A stretch of 34,852 nt of DNA, taken from positions 1-34,852 of the IMG/VR virus record IMGVR_UViG_3300049255_000061; one strand, 5' to 3'. This DNA comes from a virus. The position numbers and the translations under genes are program-made. This document shows, piece after piece, positions 24,120-30,493 of the stretch. The notes beneath the pieces are model-generated. The model ran no database searches, was not told where the DNA came from, and saw only the letters and a program-made list of their open reading frames with translations. Each line of letters opens with the position of its first letter. Position 1 is the stretch's first letter.

Positions 24120-24533
24120 ATGTCCATCGCGTTCAACAAATTCAACGCATACGTCGCCGATGTGCACAATAAGGTGCATAATCTCGGTTCAGACACGCTA
24201 AAGTTGATGCTCTCCAACACCGCTCCCGTTGCGACGAACGCGGTCAAGACAGACATCACGGAAATCTCAGCCGGCAACGGTTATTCCGCGGGCGGCCCGA
24301 CGGTTACGGTCACGGGCTCGACACAGACAGGCGGAACTTACACGCTAGCGGCTTCAGCGACCGTGATAACGGCGACCGGCGCGATCGGCCCCTTCCGATA
24401 TTGCGTCCTTTACAACTCGACCGCCGCGTCTGGCAACCTCATCGGCTGGTACGACTATGGCTCTGCAATAACGATGCAGAACACCGATACGTTCACAGTG
24501 ACCTATTCGTCCGGCATCTTTACCTGCACCTAA
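24120..24533 (+). CDS. Small phage structural protein
   Basis: A 137-residue protein. The pattern KFNAYVADVHNKVHNLGSDTLK, LSNTAPVATNAVKTDITEI, GNGYSAGGPTVTV and FRYCVLYN...LIGWYDYGSAI is one I recall as recurrent in small phage virion proteins of beta-rich fold. It lies in the fibre region. Its exact position in the particle is unknown to me. Confidence 0.7.
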   Translation: MSIAFNKFNAYVADVHNKVHNLGSDTLKLMLSNTAPVATNAVKTDITEISAGNGYSAGGPTVTVTGSTQTGGTYTLAASATVITATGAIGPFRYCVLYNSTAASGNLIGWYDYGSAITMQNTDTFTVTYSSGIFTCT

Positions 24534-24536
24534 GCC

Positions 24537-24785
24537 ATGCCAATCGGACCTTGCGCTCTCATAGACGCTCCCTCGGGAGACGTCCTGAACGTGATTATGG
24601 CAGACGTCGATAGAGATGTTGCCCCGGCCGGGACGCTGCTTGTGGCAGTTCCGGCAGGTGCTTCCATCGACACGACCTGGACCTATGACCAGGCTACGAG
24701 CAGCTTTGTCATGCCCGCCGCCATGCAGGCAGCACAGGCGGCTCAAGCTGCCTCGATTCAAAGCCAGGCGTACACGTTCTCATGA
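24537..24785 (+). CDS. Small fibre-region protein
   Basis: An 82-residue protein. Residues 1-50 look beta-rich (ALIDAPSGDVLNVIMADVDRD), residues 55-80 are an Ala/Gln-rich helix (MQAAQAAQAASIQSQ). It starts 3 bases after the previous stop and overlaps the next start as ATGA (24782-24785). Unknown function. Confidence 0.6.
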   Translation: MPIGPCALIDAPSGDVLNVIMADVDRDVAPAGTLLVAVPAGASIDTTWTYDQATSSFVMPAAMQAAQAAQAASIQSQAYTFS

Positions 24786-25231
24786 CGGTTTCGGGGACGA
24801 TTGCGGCTGACGGCAACTCCGTCACGCTTCAAGACGATGCTGGCGCGGGATCGGTCGTTTTCACGAAACAGGGGCTGGGGTCTTACTCAATTTCGATCAG
24901 CGCGAATGCGTCGGCGACCGGCGCACAGAAGGCTGCGCTTGTGGTCGGATCGTGCGCTTGGATGTTTTTGAACGTTCCCGACGCAGTGCTTCTTACCGGT
25001 ACGATCGCTGTGACAAACGCGGCGGCAATCGCAATGGTTGCGAACTATCCCGGCGTCAAAAGGGTCAATCAAACGGCGTCTGCCTACACTTATGCGCTCC
25101 CGATTGGACGTTGGGCGATGAATTATAGCGGCGGCGTCCCTGCCGCGGTCTCGGCGCTTCAAGCCGCCGGGCAGGCTACGAAGGCAACAGCGCTTCAAGC
25201 CGCCTGGATTGCGGCAGGATCGCCGGCTTAA
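24782..25231 (+). CDS. Fibre-region protein of unknown function
   Basis: A 149-residue protein, beta-rich in the first half (GTIAADGNSVTLQDDAGAG) and Ala-rich/helical at the end (VSALQAAGQATKATALQAAW). It overlaps the next gene by one base, and its neighbours are adhesin-like. Probably a structural or assembly partner of the adhesin; no family recognised. Confidence 0.58.
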   Translation: MTVSGTIAADGNSVTLQDDAGAGSVVFTKQGLGSYSISISANASATGAQKAALVVGSCAWMFLNVPDAVLLTGTIAVTNAAAIAMVANYPGVKRVNQTASAYTYALPIGRWAMNYSGGVPAAVSALQAAGQATKATALQAAWIAAGSPA

Positions 25232-27063
25232 TGACCACAAAAGTCATTTTTCTGACGTCGGGCACGTCCTGGACGGTTCCGTCAGACTGGAATAGCTCGA
25301 GCAACACGATCGAGTGCATCGGCGGCGGCAGCGCGGGTATCGCCGGCAATACAACAGATTCTGGGGGCGGCGGCGGCGGCGGCGCTTACGCTAAAAAATC
25401 GAATGTTTCGCTCACCGCTGGCAATAACGTCACCGTTGCCGTCGGCGCGGCCGGCGCATCGGGTAGCGCTGGGGGGGACACGTGCTTTGGCGCATCCACA
25501 ATCGGTGGCAGCGGCATCTTGTGCGGGGCCAAAGGCGCCGGAGCTGCAAGCGGGACAACGGGCGCCACGGGGGGCTCGTCTGGAAGTTCTGTTGGCGATA
25601 CAAAGTACGCCGGCGGAAATGGGGGCACCCCATCGTCAAAAATTGGGGGTGGAGGCGGCGCCGGCGCTGCAGGCCCTAATGGTCCTGGCGCGAACGGAGC
25701 CAGTGACTCCAGCCAAGGCAACGGCGGCGGCGGCGGCGGCGCCAACAACGGCGGGGCCGGTTCTGTAGGAGGCACCAATAACGGCGGCGCGGGCGGAACC
25801 AATCGTTCAAGCTCAGGTAGCGGCACCGGCGGTACAAGCAGCACTCCCACTGGCGGAAGTGGCTCGTCTGGGGGCGGCGGGGGGGGTGGTTATTCCCCTA
25901 TGTCTAGTTCCGGTTCCGCTACTGGAAACGGCGGAGCCGGCGGCACAGGATCGCAAGAGTCTGTATGGACTGCAACTGCGGGGGGCAGCGCAGGGCCTGG
26001 ATCAGGCGGGGGCGGAGGTGGAGAAAGTGGTATGTTCACCAGCAACAGCGTGGGCGGTGCAGGGGGCAATGCTGGCGGTTATGGCGCCGGCTCGGGCGGT
26101 GGCGGCATTTGCAAAAGCTCGACCGCTGCGGCCGGCAACGCTACACCCGGCATCATCGTTATTACCTATACGCCCACTAGCGTTGCCTATAGCATTTCAG
26201 CCGCTGCCGGAAGCTTCGCACATTCGTACCAAAGCACGGCCCTTGTTCACGGCTGCAACGTGGCATCGGGCGCCGGGAGTTTTGCGCACACTTACCAGAA
26301 CGCCGCGATCGCTGCGGCGCGCAGCCTGGCATCGGCCGCCGGGAGTTTCGCTCATGGCTACCAAAACGCGAATTTGGCGCATGGCTATAATTTAGGAAGC
26401 GGGGCTGGCTCGTTCGCCCACGTGTACGAGGGCGCTGCTCTTGTTCATGGATATAACGCAGGGCCAAGCGCAGGATCCTATGCACATTCCTATGGCGCCG
26501 CCGTTTTCACGGCAGCGCGCAGCCTAACAGGCGCCCCCGGTTCATTTGCCCATAATTATGAAAACGTCACCGTCACCGCGGCTCGCGGCCTGATCGGCGC
26601 GGCCGGCACGTTTGCCCACGTCTATGAGAATACGACGATCACGGCGGCCCGATCTCTGGCGGCAGCGGCAGGGTCATTCGCTCAGGCTTACCAAACCGCG
26701 ACGCTTGTGCATGGCTATCACGAAGCGGCAAGTGCGGGGGGCTTTGCGCACACATACCTTGCGGCCACACTCGTTCGTGGGCGCTGGATCACAGCGGCTG
26801 CCGGCTCATTCTCGCACGCCTATTCGAGCGTCGCCATTAGGTCGGCTCGAACCCTGGCAGCCGCGCCTGGCAATTTCCATCATGTTTACATGGTGGCCCA
26901 AGGCGTTCTGAAATCGGGCCGCAATGCAACGCTGATCGCTAAACCGTACAACCGCCAGATCGTGGATCCGAGCACGGGCCTGCTTCGTGCCGAATGGCAG
27001 ACGAAGCTTGGCCAGATGATCGATACGGTCAATCAGCTCCTCCAAAACCAGGCGCAATCATGA
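25231..27063 (+). CDS. Glycine-rich adhesin 2 with eleven 22-residue repeats
   Basis: A 610-residue modular protein. Residues 1-320 are a Gly/Ser/Asn-rich adhesin part related at the N-terminus to the protein at 23025. Residues 323-564 are eleven consecutive repeats of exactly 22 residues, consensus near A-x-A-A-G-S-F-A-H-x-Y-x-x-x-x-(I/L)-x-x-x-R/Y-x-L. A 46-residue tail follows (RQIVDPSTGLLRAEWQ, then a helix QLLQNQAQS), probably for trimerisation or attachment. It likely sits at the tail and contacts the host surface. The 3' end overlaps the small paralogue as ATGA. Confidence 0.78.
   Translation: MTTKVIFLTSGTSWTVPSDWNSSSNTIECIGGGSAGIAGNTTDSGGGGGGGAYAKKSNVSLTAGNNVTVAVGAAGASGSAGGDTCFGASTIGGSGILCGAKGAGAASGTTGATGGSSGSSVGDTKYAGGNGGTPSSKIGGGGGAGAAGPNGPGANGASDSSQGNGGGGGGANNGGAGSVGGTNNGGAGGTNRSSSGSGTGGTSSTPTGGSGSSGGGGGGGYSPMSSSGSATGNGGAGGTGSQESVWTATAGGSAGPGSGGGGGGESGMFTSNSVGGAGGNAGGYGAGSGGGGICKSSTAAAGNATPGIIVITYTPTSVAYSISAAAGSFAHSYQSTALVHGCNVASGAGSFAHTYQNAAIAAARSLASAAGSFAHGYQNANLAHGYNLGSGAGSFAHVYEGAALVHGYNAGPSAGSYAHSYGAAVFTAARSLTGAPGSFAHNYENVTVTAARGLIGAAGTFAHVYENTTITAARSLAAAAGSFAQAYQTATLVHGYHEAASAGGFAHTYLAATLVRGRWITAAAGSFSHAYSSVAIRSARTLAAAPGNFHHVYMVAQGVLKSGRNATLIAKPYNRQIVDPSTGLLRAEWQTKLGQMIDTVNQLLQNQAQS
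26197..26922 (+). repeat. Eleven in-frame 66-bp (22-residue) tandem repeats
   Basis: Units begin at 26197 and run without a gap to 26922: 11 x 66 = 726 bases. Each unit carries GSFAH-like residues at places 5-9 and Y at 11. Two kinds of ending alternate, LVHGYN-like (units 1, 3, 4, 8) and TAARSL-like (units 2, 5, 6, 7, 10). Unit 11 is the most diverged. DNA copies differ by many synonymous changes, so the array is old or under selection, not a fresh expansion. Confidence 0.85.
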
Positions 27064-27350
27064 CGGCTTACAGCGCATCGGTCTCGCCGGGAAGCTTTGG
27101 TCATAGTTACAAATCTGTATCTGTTGCGTCTGTCAAGCATGAACCGGGGGCGCCCGGCAGCTTTCAGCATGTATATATGATTGCTCAGGGCACAGTAGTC
27201 TCAAGCAGAAAAGCAACGCTTATCCTGAAAACTTTCTCCCGTCAGTTAAGTGATCAGGATACCGGTCTTTTGTCTACCGAATGGCAGCAGAAGATCGGCC
27301 AGCTGATCGATAACATCAACGTTCTACTTCAAAACCAGGCGAATCACTAG
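27060..27350 (+). CDS. Short paralogue of the repeat-adhesin C-terminus
   Basis: A 96-residue protein starting at ATG 27060, overlapping the adhesin stop as ATGA. It has two 22-residue repeat units (VSPGSFGHSYKSVSV..., GAPGSFQHVYMIAQG...) and the same tail as the large adhesin: KATLILKTFSRQLSDQDTGL and a final helix QNQANH. It looks like a duplicate of the last two repeats plus the tail. It could assemble with the large protein or act as a donor of sequence variants. A leftover from duplication is also possible. Confidence 0.68.
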   Translation: MTAYSASVSPGSFGHSYKSVSVASVKHEPGAPGSFQHVYMIAQGTVVSSRKATLILKTFSRQLSDQDTGLLSTEWQQKIGQLIDNINVLLQNQANH

Positions 27351-27359
27351 GAGACCAAC

Positions 27360-27800
27360 ATGACTGACACAGTATCCGCTGCCGCTCCGGCTTCCGCAAC
27401 AGTTCCTGCCGCTCCCACGGCCAAAGAGATCGCGCGCTCTGCCACGGCGGGCGTGAATGTTTCCGCCACGAGCGTCGTCACAAGCTCTCTCGGCGCCGTC
27501 TTCGGCGCGGTGATCGCGATCGCGGCCATCCTAATCGCGATCTTCGTTTCCGAGCCTATGATCCGGCTTTTGGCAGCTTTCGCCGCAGCCGGGGCTGTCG
27601 GCTTCGTAATCGCGGTGATCTGGAATCACCTGCACCTCAACGCGACGGCCAGCGCAAACACCCTTAACTCGCTCGGAGCGGCGCATGGCGCCGCGCAGCA
27701 AGCCACCGAGGCTTTGCAGACGGTCCTAAACACCATTGCACCTGCGGCAGCCTCACCGGCTCCTGCCGCGTCTGCAGCACCTGCTCCGGCCGCCTCTTAG
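27360..27800 (+). CDS. Holin-like membrane protein
   Basis: A 146-residue protein. Two membrane segments (about 43-63, AVFGAVIAIAAILIAIFV; and 68-88, IRLLAAFAAAGAVGFVIAVIW) are flanked by Ala/Pro-rich soluble tails. It lies directly before the endolysin with 10 bases between, the usual lysis-cassette order. Two segments fit a class II holin that would open the inner membrane; the long Ala/Pro tail is unusual for a holin. The function is by position. Confidence 0.7.
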   Translation: MTDTVSAAAPASATVPAAPTAKEIARSATAGVNVSATSVVTSSLGAVFGAVIAIAAILIAIFVSEPMIRLLAAFAAAGAVGFVIAVIWNHLHLNATASANTLNSLGAAHGAAQQATEALQTVLNTIAPAAASPAPAASAAPAPAAS

Positions 27801-27810
27801 GAAGGAACCG

Positions 27811-28629
27811 ATGCAAGCTTCTTCAGCCTGTTACGATTTTATCAAAAAGCAGGAGGGCTTCGCCCTTTCCGCTTATGACGATGGCGGGGGCGTCTGGACC
27901 ATCGGGTGGGGAATCACCCGGTGGGATTTGAAGACGCCAGTCAAGAAGGGCGACTCCATAACCGAGTCGGAGGCCCAGCGGCAACTCGAAATCGAGGTTC
28001 ATAGGGTCGAGGATGCAATCAACAAAACGGTGAAGGTCCCACTCACCCAGCCCGAATTCGACGCGCTTGTAAGCCTTTTCTACAATATCGGAACGGGCTG
28101 GTGCACGGGCGAAGGTCACGACCAGGCAACGCTCATAAAGCTTTTGAACCAGGGAAAATACGCCGCCGTTCCGGCGCAATTCCTGCGCTTCGAGCGCGAC
28201 ATCCATGGTCGCGTTGTCGAAGGGCTCGAGAAGCGCCGCCGCTGGGAGTCTCAGATGTGGCTCTCCGACGATCACACGCACGTGGTCGCCGCGGCACCGC
28301 AGAACGAGCCCGGCCAAATGCCTCAGACCGTAACGCCTTCCAAGGCGTCGACCGCGGCCGAAACGGCCAAAAACTCCTGGACGATCCGGGCCGGCGCAAT
28401 CGGCCTCTTTGCGTGGCTCGCCCATGCGCTCGACAGCGTCTTCGGCGTTTTCGCCGATATCGCGAAAGCTGTGGTCGATACTGCAAGCGGAGAACTCGGC
28501 CCGATGCAGACGCTCGGGAGCCTCATCATCAAAAACGCAGAAAGCCTGACCTTTGCGGTAACAGGCCTCGCGCTAGTGATTGTTATCACCCGGCGCCTGC
28601 AGGCCGGCGTATCTGGAAAGGTGGGTTAA
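27811..28629 (+). CDS. GH24 endolysin with C-terminal membrane segments
   Basis: A 272-residue protein starting at ATG 27811 after AGGAAGGA. The T4-lysozyme-type triad is Glu15, Asp24 and Thr30, with the same spacing as in T4 (E, +9 D, +15 T), in KKQEGFALSAYDDGG and VWTIGWG. It cleaves the glycan of peptidoglycan. The enzyme domain ends near 150; then a Pro/Ala/Thr linker and two hydrophobic segments (about 193-207 and 246-260). These membrane segments are not found in plain T4 lysozyme and would tether the enzyme or act with the holin. It follows the holin-like gene directly. Confidence 0.9.
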   Translation: MQASSACYDFIKKQEGFALSAYDDGGGVWTIGWGITRWDLKTPVKKGDSITESEAQRQLEIEVHRVEDAINKTVKVPLTQPEFDALVSLFYNIGTGWCTGEGHDQATLIKLLNQGKYAAVPAQFLRFERDIHGRVVEGLEKRRRWESQMWLSDDHTHVVAAAPQNEPGQMPQTVTPSKASTAAETAKNSWTIRAGAIGLFAWLAHALDSVFGVFADIAKAVVDTASGELGPMQTLGSLIIKNAESLTFAVTGLALVIVITRRLQAGVSGKVG

Positions 28630-28633
28630 AAGC

Positions 28634-29035
28634 ATGTTTGGGAGGCTTCTATCTCTAGTTGAGGGACACATGTCACTACTCGCCGGAATTCTACCCCTGG
28701 TGTCTACCATCTTCGCCGGCCCACTAAATCTAGTATTCGGGATCTTCGACGCGCTCCTGAATTCGCAAACCGGGCGCCTCGTTTTGGTGGGTACTGCCGC
28801 TCTTTTCGGGGGATGGTTTTGGGGGTGGTCCTACGAGCACCGCGCGTTAGGGACAGCCATCACTTCCCTAAACGCGCAATGGATTCAGAAGATCGAGGCG
28901 GCGAATGCCGAGGGCGATCGCAAAGTTCAAGAGGCTCTAAATGCGGCGAAAGCTGTTCCTCCCGCTCCTAGCGGCGATGCCCTTGTGCGGTTGTGCCGGG
29001 CAGACCCCGCTTGCCGTAAAGTTGCAAAGAAATGA
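28634..29035 (+). CDS. Inner-membrane spanin-like (Rz-type) protein
   Basis: A 133-residue protein from ATG 28634. An alternative start at ATG 28670 (121 residues) has a better ribosome-binding site, GAGGGA. It has a hydrophobic segment near 17-35, a second near 48-62 (LVLVGTAALFGGWFWGW), then a charged helix (about 70-105) and a Cys-containing tail (RLCRADPACRK). The order membrane anchor, then helix fits an i-spanin, and the outer-membrane partner gene overlaps its 3' end. Two membrane segments instead of one are unusual. Confidence 0.6.
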   Translation: MFGRLLSLVEGHMSLLAGILPLVSTIFAGPLNLVFGIFDALLNSQTGRLVLVGTAALFGGWFWGWSYEHRALGTAITSLNAQWIQKIEAANAEGDRKVQEALNAAKAVPPAPSGDALVRLCRADPACRKVAKK

Positions 29036-29144
29036 CGCATGCAGGCTGCCCGGGGTCACATGGACCCCGGGCGACTCTCAACAGACCATCGATGAAGTAA
29101 GGCGTTTGGCGGCCGCCCGCGCGTCTTTATGCGGTAAAACCTGA
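28941..29144 (+). CDS. Outer-membrane spanin-like lipoprotein (Rz1-type)
   Basis: A 67-residue protein in another frame inside and beyond the previous gene. It starts MRRKLFLPLLAAMPLCGC: a basic start, a hydrophobic stretch and a lipobox LCGC with Cys18 as the lipidation site. The mature part has two more Cys. A lipoprotein overlapping an Rz-type gene is the classic Rz/Rz1 pattern for outer-membrane disruption. Confidence 0.7.
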   Translation: MRRKLFLPLLAAMPLCGCAGQTPLAVKLQRNDACRLPGVTWTPGDSQQTIDEVRRLAAARASLCGKT

Positions 29145-29160
29145 AGAAGGAGTGCTGGGT

Positions 29161-29544
29161 ATGGCAGCCCAAGAGTATGAAAATGGAAGTTCTCGCACAA
29201 GCCCGTCTTCTTACCTTTCTGAAATCATAGGAAAGGTCCGCGCGGGCTGGATCGTGGGCGTAATCATTATTTCCGCCGTGACCAACTTCACCGCCACGCT
29301 GATTATAAACGGGTGGGTAATCGCACCGGCAAAAAGTACTGAGTTGGCCGCTGCGGTCGAGATCCTAAGGGCGAATAAAGCGCAGCTTGCGGAGCTCGGC
29401 CCGTCGGTCATCCGTCTCGACGAATCTTTTAAGGGCGTCACGCGGCAACTCGATTCCATCGACCGAAAAATTGATGTATTACTCCGTCAGCCTGCAGTCC
29501 GCGCGCAGGTTATTGTGAAGCCCAAGGGCTTTTTTGGGAACTAA
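29161..29544 (+). CDS. Single-span membrane protein with C-terminal coiled coil
   Basis: A 127-residue protein with AAGGAG eight bases before ATG 29161. One membrane segment lies at about 30-52 (IVGVIIISAVTNFTATLIING), followed by a heptad-like helix (60-110) and a basic end. It follows the spanin pair, so it may be a lysis accessory or antiholin. No signal peptide cleavage is expected; function open. Confidence 0.62.
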   Translation: MAAQEYENGSSRTSPSSYLSEIIGKVRAGWIVGVIIISAVTNFTATLIINGWVIAPAKSTELAAAVEILRANKAQLAELGPSVIRLDESFKGVTRQLDSIDRKIDVLLRQPAVRAQVIVKPKGFFGN

Positions 29545-29547
29545 CAC

Positions 29548-29796
29548 ATGGGCGACAAGCTCGAAGAATTGCTTGAAGCGGCTCATGCGGTTTTGCCCTA
29601 TTTGAGGGTTTCGACGGATCCTCACCGCGGCTTGTCCGAGGTGAGTGAAAGCGCCATGCGAATTATAAATCACTCCGCTGGCGATCGGTTTAGGCTTGAG
29701 GCCGATGAGGCTGACCGGAAGGACGCCGCAATCACCCGTTTCCGGGAGGCGCTTGTAAATATCTCCGCCCAGGGAAGTTCAAATGGAAAACGATGA
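29548..29796 (+). CDS. Small unknown protein
   Basis: An 82-residue, mostly helical, acidic protein (starts MGDKLEELLEAAHAVLPYL). It is three bases after the previous stop and overlaps the next start by 14 bases. No family is recognised; I see no membrane segment or cysteine pattern. Confidence 0.58.
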   Translation: MGDKLEELLEAAHAVLPYLRVSTDPHRGLSEVSESAMRIINHSAGDRFRLEADEADRKDAAITRFREALVNISAQGSSNGKR

Positions 29797-30115
29797 TAGG
29801 GTTACACCCGCCAAACCGACCACGCGCATCCCAGAGCTACTGTCGATGCCGCTGAATGAAAACCAGTACGTTGCCGTCGCAAAAGTTGTGGGGGTTTCGA
29901 GTCACATTGAAAGGTCCGACCTCGTTCCGGAAGGTGATCTGACAATCCGGTGGCGCATCGAAGCTGCGGCCGCGTTCCTTGCCGCTCTCATCGGCCACGC
30001 AAAGACAGCTGCGCTCGACGATCCAGACAGGCCGAGCCCCCAAAAGCTTGTCGATCTGTTCATCGATATCACTGTCAAACGCGCCCGCGAGATCGAACGG
30101 CAGGGCCACGCCTAA
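29783..30115 (+). CDS. Small unknown protein, last gene of the late plus-strand run
   Basis: A 110-residue helical protein (RIPELLSMPLNENQYVAVAKVVG; then LVDLFIDITVKRAREIER). It overlaps its neighbour, so both are made together. After it comes a 20-nt inverted repeat (30116-30135) without T-run and two copies of the GYGTATATGC motif. Function unknown. Confidence 0.6.
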   Translation: MENDDRVTPAKPTTRIPELLSMPLNENQYVAVAKVVGVSSHIERSDLVPEGDLTIRWRIEAAAAFLAALIGHAKTAALDDPDRPSPQKLVDLFIDITVKRAREIERQGHA

Positions 30116-30135
30116 AATTCTCAAGCTCAAGAATT

Positions 30136-30170
30136 GCGTATATGCACAATTTGCCGTAAAGTGTATATGC
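30136..30170 (+). promoter_or_regulatory. Two GYGTATATGC motifs upstream of the exported protein gene
   Basis: GCGTATATGC at 30136-30145 and GTGTATATGC at 30161-30170, with starts 25 bases apart, lie just before the gene at 30196. The same ten bases occur at 31741-31750 in the promoter of the regulator gene. They contain TATATG, which can act as a -10 element, so they may be tandem promoters or operators. No good -35 box is seen at this location. Confidence 0.45.
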
Positions 30171-30195
30171 AGTTCTTTGGGAGTGAGTTGTTGAG

Positions 30196-30489
30196 ATGCG
30201 TATAGGCTTTCTTGTCGCCGCCTTGGCGATATTTCCAGTCGCGAGTTTTGCCCTAGACATTTCTGACGACGCCGTTCGAGATCAAATTATCGCGGACTCG
30301 CGATCGGCTTATTATGCGACCGGGCATCCGTGCGCTTGCCCCGACGATCGCGCCAAAAACGGATCAAGATGCGGCGCGAGAAGTGCTAACACGCGGCCCG
30401 GCGGTGAGCATCCTCTTTGTTTTCGAACGGAGGTTTCGGCTTCGGCGGTCGCCGCTTGGCGGGCATCTCATAAATCGGCATCAAAGTAG
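30196..30489 (+). CDS. Exported small Cys-containing protein
   Basis: A 97-residue protein with a clear signal peptide (MRIGFLVAALAIFPVASFA, cut after residue 19 likely). The mature part contains HPCACPDDRAKNGSRCGARSA and GGEHPLC, a four-cysteine pattern found in small alphaproteobacterial periplasmic proteins of unknown role. It has its own upstream motif pair and ends 5 bases from the convergent gene, so it looks like a separate accessory unit that could alter the lysogen's envelope. Confidence 0.65.
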   Translation: MRIGFLVAALAIFPVASFALDISDDAVRDQIIADSRSAYYATGHPCACPDDRAKNGSRCGARSANTRPGGEHPLCFRTEVSASAVAAWRASHKSASK

Positions 30490-30493
30490 CCGA

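Noticed and set aside
26197-26922. CRISPR-like repeat array
   Set aside because: The repeats are continuous coding units of 66 bases with no spacers and with synonymous variation; they are protein repeats.
30116-30135. AATTCT-N8-AGAATT inverted repeat as a terminator
   Set aside because: The stem is AT-rich and short and has no T-run; it may be a weak operator but is not convincing as a terminator.
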